Shown: positions 16,708-26,689 of the stretch, piece by piece
Layout of the letters: each line of letters opens with the position of its first letter
Position numbering within the stretch: position 1 is the stretch's first letter
Origin: Salmonirosea aquatica
GTDB taxonomy: Bacteria; Bacteroidota; Bacteroidia; Cytophagales; Spirosomataceae
DNA: 64,000 bases
Assembly: GCF_009296315.1 (NCBI RefSeq)
Contig: NZ_WHLY01000002.1
Span: 2,604,001 to 2,668,000 of the forward strand
Direction of reading: 5' to 3'
Made by a program: the position numbers and the translations under genes
The notes under the pieces: generated by a model
What the model saw: only the letters and a program-made list of their open reading frames with translations
Told to the model about the DNA's origin: nothing
The model's database searches: none

Positions 16708-18072
16708 TCAAAATAGCGGCAGAATCACTTTGAAGTCGCTGCCGACGCCGGGCTGTGAGGTGACCTCGATGGTACCTTTGTGAAGCGTCAGGATACGTTT
16801 CACCAGCGCCAGTCCAATGCCATACCCTTTACGATCCTGCGTAGTGGTAATACGGTAGAAGGTGTCGAATAGCAACGGAATGTGTTCGGCATCAATCCCT
16901 ACCCCCTGATCCTGAAAATGCAGCAACAATCGGTTGCTTTCAATTTCTATGCGGACAACCGCCTGCTGATTGGACGAGTATTTGCAGGCATTTTCCATGA
17001 GGTTGATGAACGCGGTGCGGAGTAGCCCCTCATCTCCCCTGATAAGAAGTTGCTCTTCGTTCTCGGGCTCCTGATCGTACCGGATTTCTACCTCGTAGCC
17101 GGGGTATTTGTGGGTGACGTGGGCCTGGGCCTGCCACAGGATTTCGTCGGCTCGCACTTTGCGCAGAGCGGTCTGGCCGGCGTCGGTCCGGGCCAGCTCC
17201 AGTAAATTATTTACCAATTCGCTCAGTTCTTTCACTTCATCCAGTACCCTCGATAAGGTTTCCTGGTAGGCCGCGCCGGTACGCTCTTTCATTAAGGCTA
17301 CTTCTACTTCACCCATCATGACCGCCAGCGGGGTGCGAAGCTCGTGTGAGGCGTGAGAGACAAAGCTCCGTTGCACCGTAAAAGCCAATTCGAGGCGGCT
17401 GAGCATCTGGTTGAAAGTCATCGAAAGTTGGGCCAGTTCGTCTTTTCCATTCCCTACCCGCAGACGGTCGTGCAGATTACCCGCCGATATATTGTTGACC
17501 TGGTCGATGATTTCCGAAACGGGCCGCAGGGCGTCCTTAGAGAAAATCCATCCCGCTCCACTTACCAGAATAAGGCTAAGCAGCCAGCCAAGGGCCAGTA
17601 TATCCCGTAGGCGGTTGAGCTTATTGAGGCCGATCAGGTCGGTGGCGTAGGCCACCACTACCCAGCGTGGTTCACCTACCTCGTGCACGTGCCGTAGCAT
17701 CACGACTTCCCTGTTGCCTTGCCGGAACTGCTGCTCCTGCCCCTGCCGCACCTGCTCCAGTATTTGTTTGGAAATCGGAAACAGGTCTTTCCCACTGTCA
17801 AATATCACCGAATCCTGGCTATCGTAGATCGTGATTTCTTCTCCCAGCAATATAGCGCTGTTGGCCTCCTCAATCTGTTTAATTTCTGCTTCGGTAATGC
17901 CATTGACATCTTCCAGCAGACGTATAATAGTCGTTGCCCGTTCGGTGAGGTACGAAAAAAATTGCTGCTCGCGGTACTGGTCGTAGAAAAAGTAGATAGC
18001 CACACAGAAAAACAGCATAATGGAAGCCACCAGCAGCGTGAACAGCATCGTAAGGCGGGCCTTGATGTTCAT
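16708..18072 (-). CDS. Sensor histidine kinase (HAMP, HisKA, HATPase)
   Basis: A 454-residue kinase: TM1 about 8-29, a periplasmic sensor of about 125 residues, TM2 about 159-178 (ALGWLLSLILVSGAGWIF), HAMP about 180-233, H-box SHASHELRTPLA with phosphoacceptor His243, N-box NLMENACKYS, and G boxes DQGVGIDAEH and GYGIGLALVKRIL. Its start overlaps the regulator's stop by 4 bp (ATGA). The architecture is that of CusS/BaeS-like kinases paired with OmpR-type regulators. The signal is unknown; no efflux genes lie beside it in the window. Confidence 0.93.
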   Translation of the reverse strand: MNIKARLTMLFTLLVASIMLFFCVAIYFFYDQYREQQFFSYLTERATTIIRLLEDVNGITEAEIKQIEEANSAILLGEEITIYDSQDSVIFDSGKDLFPISKQILEQVRQGQEQQFRQGNREVVMLRHVHEVGEPRWVVVAYATDLIGLNKLNRLRDILALGWLLSLILVSGAGWIFSKDALRPVSEIIDQVNNISAGNLHDRLRVGNGKDELAQLSMTFNQMLSRLELAFTVQRSFVSHASHELRTPLAVMMGEVEVALMKERTGAAYQETLSRVLDEVKELSELVNNLLELARTDAGQTALRKVRADEILWQAQAHVTHKYPGYEVEIRYDQEPENEEQLLIRGDEGLLRTAFINLMENACKYSSNQQAVVRIEIESNRLLLHFQDQGVGIDAEHIPLLFDTFYRITTTQDRKGYGIGLALVKRILTLHKGTIEVTSQPGVGSDFKVILPLF

Positions 18073-18746
18073 TCTTCTTTGAGGATATACCCCATGCCAA
18101 CTACCGTGTGGATCAGCCGGACGGAGAATTCTTTATCTACTTTCTTTCGTAAAAAATTGATATATACATCGATGACATTCGTACCCGTATCGAAGTGAAT
18201 GTCCCATACTTTTTCGGCAATATCAATCCGGGATACCACCCGGTTACGGTTGCGCATCAGGTATTCCAGCAAGGCGAATTCCTTGGCGGTGAGGTCGATA
18301 TGCTTGCCGCCACGCCTGGCTATTTTTTCATCTAGATTCAGTTCCAGGTCGGCCACCGTAAGCAGATGGTTGGGGCCATCGGTGCGGGTACCCCGCCGTG
18401 CCAGTACCTTGAGCCGGGCAATGAATTCACGAAACTCGAAGGGTTTTACCAGGTAGTCGTCGGCGCCCGAGTCGAAGCCCTGTAATTTGTCCTCTACCGT
18501 ACCTAGGGCGGTCAGCATCAGGATGGGCGTAGTTAGGCCGTCCTGCCGGAGCAGCATAGCCAGATCGAGGCCGTTGAGGTAGGGCAGGTTTACATCCAGT
18601 ACCAGCACATCGTAGGCATTGGAGTTAGCCATGGCTTTTCCCATGCGTCCATCATAGGCAATATCCACTTCCCAGGCTTGCTCTTCCAGTCCACGCTTAA
18701 TAAAGCCAGCCAATTTGGGTTCATCTTCAACGACAAGTACTTTCAT
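18069..18746 (-). CDS. OmpR/PhoB-type response regulator
   Basis: The ATG at 18746 (MKVLVVEDEPKLAGFIKRGL) gives 225 residues. The longer frame from 18860 adds an implausible Cys-rich leader. The receiver carries acidic residues ED at 7-8, phosphoacceptor Asp51 (VLDVNLPYLNG) and Lys in LVKPFEF. The C-terminus is a winged-helix DNA-binding domain (ARRGGKHIDLTAKEFALLEY, then NVIDVYINFLRKKVD). It is co-transcribed with the kinase at 16708-18072. An 18-bp palindrome about 190 bp upstream may be an operator. Confidence 0.93.
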   Translation of the reverse strand: MKVLVVEDEPKLAGFIKRGLEEQAWEVDIAYDGRMGKAMANSNAYDVLVLDVNLPYLNGLDLAMLLRQDGLTTPILMLTALGTVEDKLQGFDSGADDYLVKPFEFREFIARLKVLARRGTRTDGPNHLLTVADLELNLDEKIARRGGKHIDLTAKEFALLEYLMRNRNRVVSRIDIAEKVWDIHFDTGTNVIDVYINFLRKKVDKEFSVRLIHTVVGMGYILKEE

Positions 18747-18932
18747 TTTAGTAGAGTTGTATAAGGCAGAAAACCGGCACCCGTCGGTGCCTGCTGCTAC
18801 CTTTTCATGGTAAAATTTCGAAAAATTACTGGGACAAACGACCGAAATATAACATAACATGGGGACATCCTGACAGCAGCGACCTCAATGCCGTTAAAAC
18901 CTCCCTACCCAGGCCCCACCTTGGGGATTCCC

Positions 18933-18950
18933 TAAGGTATTAATACCTTA
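18933..18950. promoter_or_regulatory. 18-bp perfect palindrome upstream of the response regulator
   Basis: TAAGGTATTAATACCTTA is its own reverse complement. It lies in the non-coding stretch 18747-19087 between the regulator start and the 3' end of the sulfatase gene. It could be an operator for the two-component system or a short terminator-like structure, though no T-run follows. The rest of this gap is rich in GGTACC-like motifs and shows no gene. Confidence 0.4.
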
Positions 18951-19087
18951 CCACAACAATAACCCTGCCTATAACTGGAAAAAGGATCGTCCCGGTGCGT
19001 TAAGGTACCCTTACCTAGAAAAGAAGATTTCACCAATAGGCTACCTCATTGGAAGGTACCCACCGATAAAGGTACGTCCCGCCCACT

Positions 19088-20527
19088 TCATTTATTGGCT
19101 TTTGGATTGTATTTAATGTTGGCAAAAAAGCGCGTCAGGCCATCCTGATCGTTCTGATCCTCCATCCAGTTCACCATAGCCTGCCGGAACTTCACCATGG
19201 TGGACTTATTGGCCGGGTTGGTAGCCAGGTTTGTGAGTTCGTAAGGGTCTTTGTCCAAGTCATACAATTCCTCAGCGGGTCGGTGCTGGTAGTCGTGCAC
19301 AAGTTTGGCGGCCTTTGGGTCGGTCTTCGCCTTCTCGAGCCAGCTTTCCCAGTAGTCCCGGCCGTCTTGCGGCTTGGCGTTGGTGATGTGGGTGGTGTAG
19401 GTGCGGTCTGGTTCGAGGTTCATGATGTACTTCAGGCCGCGCGTCCGGATGCTGCGAATGGGGTAGTAGTTGAAATTCCCGTAGCGCGTATCGGCCGTGT
19501 AGGTGGTAAAAATCGTATCGCGATGGGCGTTTTTTTGACCAAGCAGCACGGGCAGAAAACTCCGGCCATCCAATCCGTCCGGTACTTGTCCGCCGCTGGC
19601 TTCCAGCAGAGTGGGCAGAATATCCAGCAAAGGTACCATGGCATCAGTGGTCGCGTTGGGTGCCACCCGGCCCGGCCAGCGCACCAGCATAGGTACCCGA
19701 ATGCCCTGATCGTAAAGATTCCACTTGCCGTGGGGCCACTGCGGACCGTTGTCGGTGGTATAAATAAACAGTGTGTTATCGCCATAGCCATACTTCTTCA
19801 TGGACGCCAGGCACTGGCCCAGCGTCTTGTCCATGTCAGTAACGTCGGTAAAATACTTCGCCCGTACCTCACGGGTCACGTCCGTATCGATCATGAAGGG
19901 CGGCAGATCCACGGTTTTGGGGTCATAGCCTTCCAAATTAGGCCAGGGTACGTGGGGGTTGTCGGTGGCTACCACCAGAAACAGCGGCTTCTGGTTGGGT
20001 TTGGCCGAGGCAGCCAGTACCGAATCGATTACCTGATAGTCCTGGTCTCTCTTTTTCAGGTACACGTAGGGGTACGCCGAGCGGGGCCAGACATGGTCCT
20101 TGCCGGCCAGGATGGTCTGGTACCCCAGCGTCTGCATGTATACGGGCAGGGTCTTTATGCCGGCGTTGATTTTGCTATGGTTAGGATGCGCCCCGTTACG
20201 GGCGGGCATCAGTCCGGTGTTGAGCACCGCCCGGGAAGGTACACAGTTGGGCGTGTTGCAGAACGCGTGGGTGAAGCGCAGGCTTTCCTTCGCCAGTGCA
20301 TCCAGATTCGGCGTTCGCACGACTTTGGCCCCGGCAAAGCCGGAATCCTCATAGCCGTGATCATCGGAAATAAACAGAATGATGTGGGGGAGTGCCGCAT
20401 TGGGGCGAGTGGATGATTGCTTTTCGAATGGCCCGTCCGAGGGCTTAACAGGCATAAAGGCTAGCAGACCTAAAACGACAAGGGCCGCACCAGCGGACCC
20501 GAGTAGTGTAAAAAAACGAAAATTCAT
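19088..20527 (-). CDS. Sulfatase (formylglycine type)
   Basis: A 479-residue sulfatase with an N-terminal membrane or signal segment (TLLGSAGAALVVLGLLAFMP). The formylglycine motif CVPSR is at residues 95-99 in the context NTPNCVPSRAVLNTGLMPAR (CxPSR, S/C type I). Metal-binding ISDDHGYEDSG lies at 53-63, and TTDNGPQWPHGKWNLYDQGI supplies the second metal region. Such enzymes desulfate polysaccharides or sulfated aromatics in the periplasm. It heads the 3' side of the catabolic block 19-31 kb, but no SusC/SusD pair is seen nearby. A maturase (FGE or anSME) must be elsewhere. Confidence 0.92.
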   Translation of the reverse strand: MNFRFFTLLGSAGAALVVLGLLAFMPVKPSDGPFEKQSSTRPNAALPHIILFISDDHGYEDSGFAGAKVVRTPNLDALAKESLRFTHAFCNTPNCVPSRAVLNTGLMPARNGAHPNHSKINAGIKTLPVYMQTLGYQTILAGKDHVWPRSAYPYVYLKKRDQDYQVIDSVLAASAKPNQKPLFLVVATDNPHVPWPNLEGYDPKTVDLPPFMIDTDVTREVRAKYFTDVTDMDKTLGQCLASMKKYGYGDNTLFIYTTDNGPQWPHGKWNLYDQGIRVPMLVRWPGRVAPNATTDAMVPLLDILPTLLEASGGQVPDGLDGRSFLPVLLGQKNAHRDTIFTTYTADTRYGNFNYYPIRSIRTRGLKYIMNLEPDRTYTTHITNAKPQDGRDYWESWLEKAKTDPKAAKLVHDYQHRPAEELYDLDKDPYELTNLATNPANKSTMVKFRQAMVNWMEDQNDQDGLTRFFANIKYNPKANK

Positions 20528-20781
20528 ACAACACTTTTTATGATAAATGGGTCTGGATTCTTCTTTCGGGACTCAATAAAGTAGTCCAGCCAGCCAAGGT
20601 ACCAACCGACATCGTACTAAAAAGCGGCCCACAAAGTCGATCTACTTCCAGGAGTTTGGGATGCAAACAGGTGAATGCTGAACCGGGATGTAGAAAAAGA
20701 ATACCTCCCGGCTTTGAATGTACAGCCTAAGAAGTTGTACAATATCGGCTAATGATAAATACAAAATAAAAGGTACCCTAC

Positions 20782-23700
20782 TCAATTCCCCGTCCAATCC
20801 GGCCAGCGGCCGGGGGTGTACGGAGCATTGTTCAGTTCTAGCGTCTTTTCCAATGTACCTATTTCCTGATCCATTTTCTTCATATCCTCCAGCAGCGCCG
20901 TAAACTGTTTGGCGGCCAGGGTGTAGGAATCCTTATAGGTTTGGGTCACCGGGGCCAGGGTACTATTCATGCTGGAGGTGAAGTCCGCGATGCGGCTACC
21001 GATGCCCGGCAGGGTTTCAAACTGCCGCTGCGCCCGGGTATCGTCGCCATTCAGGTCCGTTTTCAGGCGTTGGAGTTCCTGGTTGAGTCGGTAGGCAGTT
21101 TCCAATAGGGGCTTGGCGGGTGCGGGCATATCCAGAATGGCCGTACCGATGGCGCTGAGTCGGGTATCCATCTGCCGCAGCAGGTCGCTGGCGGCCGTGA
21201 CGGCCTTACGCAGTTCGGCGGCTTTGCTGTTGAAGGCCGCGTTCTCGGTGGGGTTGAGCGGCAGGCTGCTCTGGTCCAGCAGGGTACAGTCAAAAGTAAC
21301 CGGACCGGCCAGTTCAGTAAGGGTACCATCTTCGTACTTTGCCAGCGAGACGGTGTACTGACCCGGCGGCGCGAGGTACCCTGTTTCGGCGCTGCCGAAA
21401 AGCTGGTCGGGCTGGGGCGTGTAGCGGTTCTGTACCGGAGCGGGGGTACCGTAGCGAAAATCCCACACCAGCCGTTTCAGGCCTTTTTTGGCGGGCGCTT
21501 TTAAATGCCGCACTACCTTGCCCGCCTGATCTTTAACCGTAAAGAGCAGGTAAGGATCGGGTTGATTGTCTTCCAGGCGCAGGCTGTCGAGGCTGGGGTA
21601 GTATACGCTCTGTTTGCGATCCAGCATGGTCTTTTCAGCTTCCTGGCGCTTGTCTTTCAAGGTTTTGATATCGTCTTTGAGGTAGTAGGTAAACACCGCG
21701 CCCACGGGTGGATTGGGCGTGGAAAAGTAGCTGCTGCCGAGGTGCCCCTTGTCGCGCAGACCCAGTGGGAAGCGCTCCACGTACATCAGGCTTTTTTTGA
21801 TCGGGAATAGCCGGGCCGTTTGATCGAGTTCTTCTTTTTTGAGTTTGCGTAGCAGCGAATAATCGTCCAGAATATAAAAACCCCGGCCGAAGGTAGCCAG
21901 CACGAGGTCATTCTCCCGGCGCTGAATCTCAATGTCCCGCACGGCCGCCGTGGGTAGCCCACCCTTCAATTGGAGCCAGTTTTGTCCGCCGCTGTTGCTG
22001 AAAAATACGCCAAACTCGGTACCTACAAATAGCAGATCAGGATCGACATGGTCTTCGGCGATCGTGTATACGCTGCCGCGCGCGGGTAGGTCGGCCTGAA
22101 TGGCCTTCCAGCTTTTGCCGCTGTCCGTAGTTTTCAATACATAAGGCTTGAAGTCGCTGTCACGGTGGTTGTTGAAGCATACGTAGGCCGTGTTTTTATC
22201 GTGCAGCGAAGCGATGATCTGGTGCACGTAGGTTTGCTTGGGTACCCCCGGCAGGTTGTCGAACTTCTGCCAGTTTTTCCCTCCGTCCGTCGTCCGCTGA
22301 ATCAGGCCGTCGTCGGTACCCACCCACAACAGATCGGGGTCTAATTTGGATTCGGCAATGGTGGTGAGCTGCCCGTAGATATCGGTACTGCCGTTTTTGG
22401 CAATGGCATCCACCGACCACACGCGGCCCATCACTTCCATCTTGTTGCGGTCCGTCTGCCGGCTCAGATCTGGACTGATGATGGTCCACGAATTGCCCCG
22501 GTCGTCAGTACGGTACACGCGGTTGGAGCCGCTGTATAGGCGGGAATTGCTGTGTTGACTGATCAACAATGGCGCGTCCCAGTTCCAGCGCACGGCTTCC
22601 TGCCCTTCCAGTTCCACAGGCCGGATGGACAGGTACTCCCCGCTTTTGCGGTCGAACCGCTGCAAGCCGCCGTATTGACTCTGGGCGTAGATGAGGTCCG
22701 AGTTGGACTGATCCACCTGAGTTTCGAAGCCATCACCGATGGAAGTCACGTACCAGTCGGCGTTGGTGATGCCGTTGGCCGAAGTCGTGCGACTGGGGCC
22801 GCCAAGGCTTAGGTTATCCTGGGTACCTCCGTGCACCCCGTAGAACGGGTAGGCATTGTCGGTCGCTACCTTGTAGAATTGCGTGACCGGTAGGTTGGAT
22901 TTGAAGTCCCAGGTTTTGGCAAAATCGTAGCTTTCATATACCCCTCCGTCGCAACCTACCATAAGGTGATCGCCATCCTTGGGGTCGATCCAGATGCAGT
23001 GGTTATCGACGTGTTTGTTGAGTTCACCCAGATTACTGACGGTCTTGCCCCCATCCTGACTGACTTTATAGTAGGTGTCGGTAATGAAAATACGGTCCAC
23101 GTTGGTGGGGTCGCAGGTGATTTCCTGGTAGTAATTGCCCGATGAAAAATAGGGGTTCCGCTTCTCCCAGCTCGCGCCCTGATCCATAGAGCGGTAGATA
23201 CCTCCCTTGTCGTCGGGAGCCTCGACAACAGTATATAGCACGTTCGGATTAACCGGACTAATCGCCAGGCCGATGCGGCCGATGTCGCCGCCGGGCAGGC
23301 CGCCTTCCAGTTTTTTCCAGGTAGTGCCGCCATCGGTGGATTTATACAGGGCCGATTCCGGCCCGCCGCCGATGTAGGTGTACACCTTCCGCATGCGCTG
23401 GTGAAAGGCCGCGTAGAGCACATTGGGATCGCGGGGATCCATGACCAGGTCGTTGCAGCCTGTGTAATCGCTGACCGATTTTACGTTAGTCCAGGTAGCT
23501 CCGCCGTCGGTGGATTTGAAGACGCCCCGGTCACCGCCCTCGCTCCATACCGGCCCGTAGGCCCCTACATAGACAATATCCGGATTGGTGGGATGCACAA
23601 TGACTTCAGAGATATGCTCCGAATTTTTCAACCCCATATTTTTCCAGGTTTTCCCGGCATCCTCACTTTTGTAGATCCCATCGCCGTAGGATACCGAGCG

Positions 23701-24075
23701 CTGGTTGTTATTTTCACCGCTACCTACCCACACGATACTTGGGTTGGTAGGTGCCAGCGTGACGCAGCCGATGGAATACGAGCCCTGGCTGTCGAACAGC
23801 GGCCTGAAGGTAACACCGTGGTTGGACGTTTTCCAGACTCCCCCCGCCGAGGTGGCTACGTAGTACTCACTATTGTTTTGTGGATTGATGGCAAAATCGG
23901 AAATACGGCCGGAAGTGACCGCCGGACCGATGGACCGAAATTTTAAGCCCGAAAAGGTTTCGGTAGAAAAAGCATCGGGCTTTTTTTCGGGTGTTGCCGC
24001 CTTTTTCTGGCCCAAAACGAGCAGTGAAGTGAGGGAAAGCAACAGGCAGAGGGAAAGTCGGGAGAAGTGTTGCAT
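20782..24075 (-). CDS. Secreted BNR/VPS10-like beta-propeller protein
   Basis: A 1097-residue protein with signal peptide (LSLCLLLSLTSLLVLGQ). At least eight Asp-box (BNR) motifs are visible, for example KSEDAGKTW, KSTDGGATW, KSTDGGTTW, RSMDQGASW, RTDDRGNSW, RTTDGGKNW and KTTDSGKSW. This indicates one or two sortilin/VPS10-type propellers over residues 40-760. The C-terminal third has a beta domain (LKAPAKKGLKRLVWDFRYGT) and a helical tail. Such proteins are commonly annotated as glycosyl hydrolases but no sialidase catalytic set is evident, so a binding or structural role is as likely. It precedes the sulfatase on the same strand. Confidence 0.85.
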   Translation of the reverse strand: MQHFSRLSLCLLLSLTSLLVLGQKKAATPEKKPDAFSTETFSGLKFRSIGPAVTSGRISDFAINPQNNSEYYVATSAGGVWKTSNHGVTFRPLFDSQGSYSIGCVTLAPTNPSIVWVGSGENNNQRSVSYGDGIYKSEDAGKTWKNMGLKNSEHISEVIVHPTNPDIVYVGAYGPVWSEGGDRGVFKSTDGGATWTNVKSVSDYTGCNDLVMDPRDPNVLYAAFHQRMRKVYTYIGGGPESALYKSTDGGTTWKKLEGGLPGGDIGRIGLAISPVNPNVLYTVVEAPDDKGGIYRSMDQGASWEKRNPYFSSGNYYQEITCDPTNVDRIFITDTYYKVSQDGGKTVSNLGELNKHVDNHCIWIDPKDGDHLMVGCDGGVYESYDFAKTWDFKSNLPVTQFYKVATDNAYPFYGVHGGTQDNLSLGGPSRTTSANGITNADWYVTSIGDGFETQVDQSNSDLIYAQSQYGGLQRFDRKSGEYLSIRPVELEGQEAVRWNWDAPLLISQHSNSRLYSGSNRVYRTDDRGNSWTIISPDLSRQTDRNKMEVMGRVWSVDAIAKNGSTDIYGQLTTIAESKLDPDLLWVGTDDGLIQRTTDGGKNWQKFDNLPGVPKQTYVHQIIASLHDKNTAYVCFNNHRDSDFKPYVLKTTDSGKSWKAIQADLPARGSVYTIAEDHVDPDLLFVGTEFGVFFSNSGGQNWLQLKGGLPTAAVRDIEIQRRENDLVLATFGRGFYILDDYSLLRKLKKEELDQTARLFPIKKSLMYVERFPLGLRDKGHLGSSYFSTPNPPVGAVFTYYLKDDIKTLKDKRQEAEKTMLDRKQSVYYPSLDSLRLEDNQPDPYLLFTVKDQAGKVVRHLKAPAKKGLKRLVWDFRYGTPAPVQNRYTPQPDQLFGSAETGYLAPPGQYTVSLAKYEDGTLTELAGPVTFDCTLLDQSSLPLNPTENAAFNSKAAELRKAVTAASDLLRQMDTRLSAIGTAILDMPAPAKPLLETAYRLNQELQRLKTDLNGDDTRAQRQFETLPGIGSRIADFTSSMNSTLAPVTQTYKDSYTLAAKQFTALLEDMKKMDQEIGTLEKTLELNNAPYTPGRWPDWTGN

Positions 24076-24242
24076 CGGGTAAATAGTTGAGGGTTTGGAA
24101 ATTCAGCAGTTTGGTACAGGGTACCTGTCGCGCGGACAGTGATACAAGAGCAATCTCTGTCTTTCCAAATATACAAATTTATTCAGGCTGTAAAATAAGA
24201 CTTTTAACCACTGTTGAAATCCGGTAAAGTACCTACCCTCAT

Positions 24243-24282
24243 GCAAAAAGCCCGGTTCGTCAAAGTGAACCGGGCTTTTTGC
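24243..24282. terminator. Rho-independent terminator, symmetrical
   Basis: A perfect 16-bp stem (GCAAAAAGCCCGGTTC, 24243-24258, with its complement 24267-24282) and an 8-nt loop. A and T runs at the two stem ends allow termination in both directions. It lies just after the stop of the Gfo/Idh gene (24300), which it should terminate. Confidence 0.85.
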
Positions 24283-24299
24283 GCAGATGTTGATTTAAC

Positions 24300-25724
24300 C
24301 TACCCCTTCACGTAGGTAGTACCATACGGGGCCCGCTGCGGGCGCGACAGCATGGCGTTGGCCTCTTTATCATTGATAAATTGCTCCTTTTTGGGGTCCC
24401 ATTTTAACTTACGGCCCAGCTTCATAGCGGTATGCGCCAAAAGACAGGCCGAGCAGGAACGCTGGGCGATTTCAACGTGGCTGATCGTCTGTTTGTCGTT
24501 CTGGATGCATTCCAGCCAGTTGCGGTGCTGCTCGGGGCTTTCGTACAGGTGAATTTCGTTGGGTCCAATCACCGAACCCAGGATTTTCTTATCACTGGCC
24601 TTGAAGGCCTCATTCTCTTTGGCAGACTCGGCCATGCCGGGGTCGGAAGCCGTAACGCCCACATTACCGCGCGACACGAAAATCCAGCCATCGGTACCTT
24701 CGAATTTTATGCCATTGGGATTATCGCCGCCGATTTCCATGACCACGCCATTGGCATATTTGGAAAGAACCAGGAAGCTGCCATGCACATCCCACAGGCC
24801 CGAGCCGGGCAGTGGGAAGGCAGCAAAACCATCGATTTCGACCGGCCCGGTCAACTCGGTATCCATGCCCCAGTGGGCGATGTCGAGGTGGTGCGATCCC
24901 CAACCCGTGATCATGCCCGCGCCGAACTGCTCCAGCCGGAGCCAGCCGCCACGGCCCGAAAGACTGTCTTGTGGATGCACACGATCCAGCGTATAAGGTA
25001 CCTCCGGGGTGGATCCCAGCCACATATTGTAATTGAGATTGGGGGGTACGGGCATCGGATTAGGGTTGCCGCCGGGAGGATCACCGGGTAGTCCGATGTA
25101 AACCTTTTTCAGCTCCCCAATGCGGCCGTTTCGAACCAGCTCGCAGGTACGCTTGAACTGCGGCCAGGGATCCATAGACCGCTGCTGACTCCCTAGCTGA
25201 AATTTAATGCCTTTTTTCTGCACCATGTCGCTCAGCATACGCCCTTCCTGAATGGTCAGCGAGGTAGGCTTCTGCATGTAGACGTGCTTACCGGCCACGG
25301 CCGCTTCCATGGCGGGTTGGGCATGCCAGTGGTCGGGCGTGCTGATGATGACAGCGTCGATGTCTTTCCGGGCCAGAAGTTCTTTGTAGTCGTCGTACAT
25401 CTGCACGTCCACGTAGTTCTCCTTACCCGTTTTGTCGGCGTATTTTTTCTCGATCCACTTTTTGCCCATCGCCAGCCGGTTTTTGTCCAGGTCGGCGACA
25501 GCCATCACGTGAGCGACTTCGTTTTTCATGGTTTCGGGCAGATCGTGTCCACTGGAAATGCGGCCAAAGCCGATCTGACCGATATGGATCTTGTTACTGG
25601 GCGCATTCTTGCCAAATACGCTCGCCGGCACGATCGTCGGAAACATGGATGCCGCGATGATTCCGGCCGTCCCGGTGGCGGTGGACTTCAGGAAAGCGCG
25701 ACGATTTTGATGGGTACCTTTCAT
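24300..25724 (-). CDS. Gfo/Idh/MocA oxidoreductase with Tat signal
   Basis: A 474-residue protein. A twin-arginine signal (NRRAFLKSTATGTAGIIAAS) is followed by a Rossmann nucleotide-binding start (KIHIGQIGFGRISSGHDLPE). The family landmark DAVIISTPDHWHAQPAMEA and the usual EKP-like segment (here MQKPTSLTIQEG) follow. The C-terminal domain has GAGMITGWGSHHLDIAHWGM. These exported dehydrogenases oxidise sugars or sugar derivatives with tightly bound NAD(P). The position between a hydrolase-type block and the SDR/UxuA genes suggests carbohydrate use. It has its own terminator. Confidence 0.9.
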   Translation of the reverse strand: MKGTHQNRRAFLKSTATGTAGIIAASMFPTIVPASVFGKNAPSNKIHIGQIGFGRISSGHDLPETMKNEVAHVMAVADLDKNRLAMGKKWIEKKYADKTGKENYVDVQMYDDYKELLARKDIDAVIISTPDHWHAQPAMEAAVAGKHVYMQKPTSLTIQEGRMLSDMVQKKGIKFQLGSQQRSMDPWPQFKRTCELVRNGRIGELKKVYIGLPGDPPGGNPNPMPVPPNLNYNMWLGSTPEVPYTLDRVHPQDSLSGRGGWLRLEQFGAGMITGWGSHHLDIAHWGMDTELTGPVEIDGFAAFPLPGSGLWDVHGSFLVLSKYANGVVMEIGGDNPNGIKFEGTDGWIFVSRGNVGVTASDPGMAESAKENEAFKASDKKILGSVIGPNEIHLYESPEQHRNWLECIQNDKQTISHVEIAQRSCSACLLAHTAMKLGRKLKWDPKKEQFINDKEANAMLSRPQRAPYGTTYVKG

Positions 25725-25867
25725 TGTATTTTTGGTTAAAATTTAGGAAATAGCTACTGACTCAGGTTAGTGGGTAGCTAATGGTAGTTACGTATTTTGA
25801 ATTCAATAAAGGCAACTCAATGGAATCAAAAATCCAATTGCTAGCTGCCAAAATCCCTGGGTTTCAC

Positions 25868-26659
25868 TTAAAAACCTATCGAATTTCCCCCATCGACGGG
25901 CAGTGAAATGCCCGTGATGAACTTGGCGGCATTCGATGCCAGAAAAACTGCCGCCCAGCCGATGTCGTCGGGCTTGCCCCAGGTACCCATCGGCGTGCGA
26001 TCCATGGCTTTGTCGCGGCGGGCCGGGTCGCCATTCATGGCGGTGAGCATCATGGGGGTTTCTATAAAACCCGGCGCGATGCCGTTTATCCTCACATGAT
26101 GTGGAGAAAATTCGGTCGCCAGGGCTTTCACCATACCCGCCACCGCCGATTTGGACGACGAGTAGGCTACCACGCGATCAATGCCGTACAAGGCTGCCAT
26201 CGAGGTAATCATGATGATGGAGCCTGATTTCCGTTCAATCATGCGTTTACCACATTCGCGGGTGATGGCAAACACGGCGTGGAGATTGGTTTGTAAGATC
26301 CGGTCAAAGTCGGCGTCGGTCGTTTCCACGGCGTGCTTTTTCATGTTGATGCCCGCATTGTTGACCAGCACATCGAGCGGACCGTGGGTCTCTTCAATAT
26401 CGGCCACTAATTTAGGAATGGTACCTAACTCCGTAATATCATGGACGAAATAAACGGCTTGCGACCCCAATTTTTCGACCGCTTCCTGTAGAACGGACTC
26501 GCGCCGCCCGGTCAATACGACTTTGGCACCAGCCTGCACGAGACACTCGGCAATATGAAAACCAATGCCACTGCCGCCCCCCGTGACGAGGGCCAATTTG
26601 TTTTCGAGAGAAAAAACGGAAAGCGGTGAGGTACCTTCGGATGAAATAGAATCTGGCAT
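25868..26659 (-). CDS. SDR oxidoreductase, probable D-mannonate/gluconate-type dehydrogenase
   Basis: A 263-residue classical short-chain dehydrogenase: cofactor loop VTGGGSGIGFHIAE, NNAGINMKKH, the catalytic serine in MITSMAALYG, YSSSK with catalytic Tyr and Lys, and the C-terminal FITGISLPVDGGNSIGF. It lies 30 bp downstream of the UxuA-GH67 fusion gene in the same direction. In Bacteroidota SDRs beside uxuA often reduce fructuronate to mannonate, so this is the likely role. Gluconate 5-dehydrogenase activity is an alternative that sequence alone cannot separate. Confidence 0.88.
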   Translation of the reverse strand: MPDSISSEGTSPLSVFSLENKLALVTGGGSGIGFHIAECLVQAGAKVVLTGRRESVLQEAVEKLGSQAVYFVHDITELGTIPKLVADIEETHGPLDVLVNNAGINMKKHAVETTDADFDRILQTNLHAVFAITRECGKRMIERKSGSIIMITSMAALYGIDRVVAYSSSKSAVAGMVKALATEFSPHHVRINGIAPGFIETPMMLTAMNGDPARRDKAMDRTPMGTWGKPDDIGWAAVFLASNAAKFITGISLPVDGGNSIGF

Positions 26660-26689
26660 TGAATAGCTATAGTTTTATTAAAATGATTT

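Noticed and set aside
19283-20416. 377-codon frame opposite the sulfatase
   Set aside because: It is the complementary shadow of a clear sulfatase with its CxPSR motif; the translated sequence lacks any protein-like family.
24243-24282. Hairpin as part of a CRISPR or mobile element
   Set aside because: Single copy, with U-runs directly after a stop codon; a terminator explains it.
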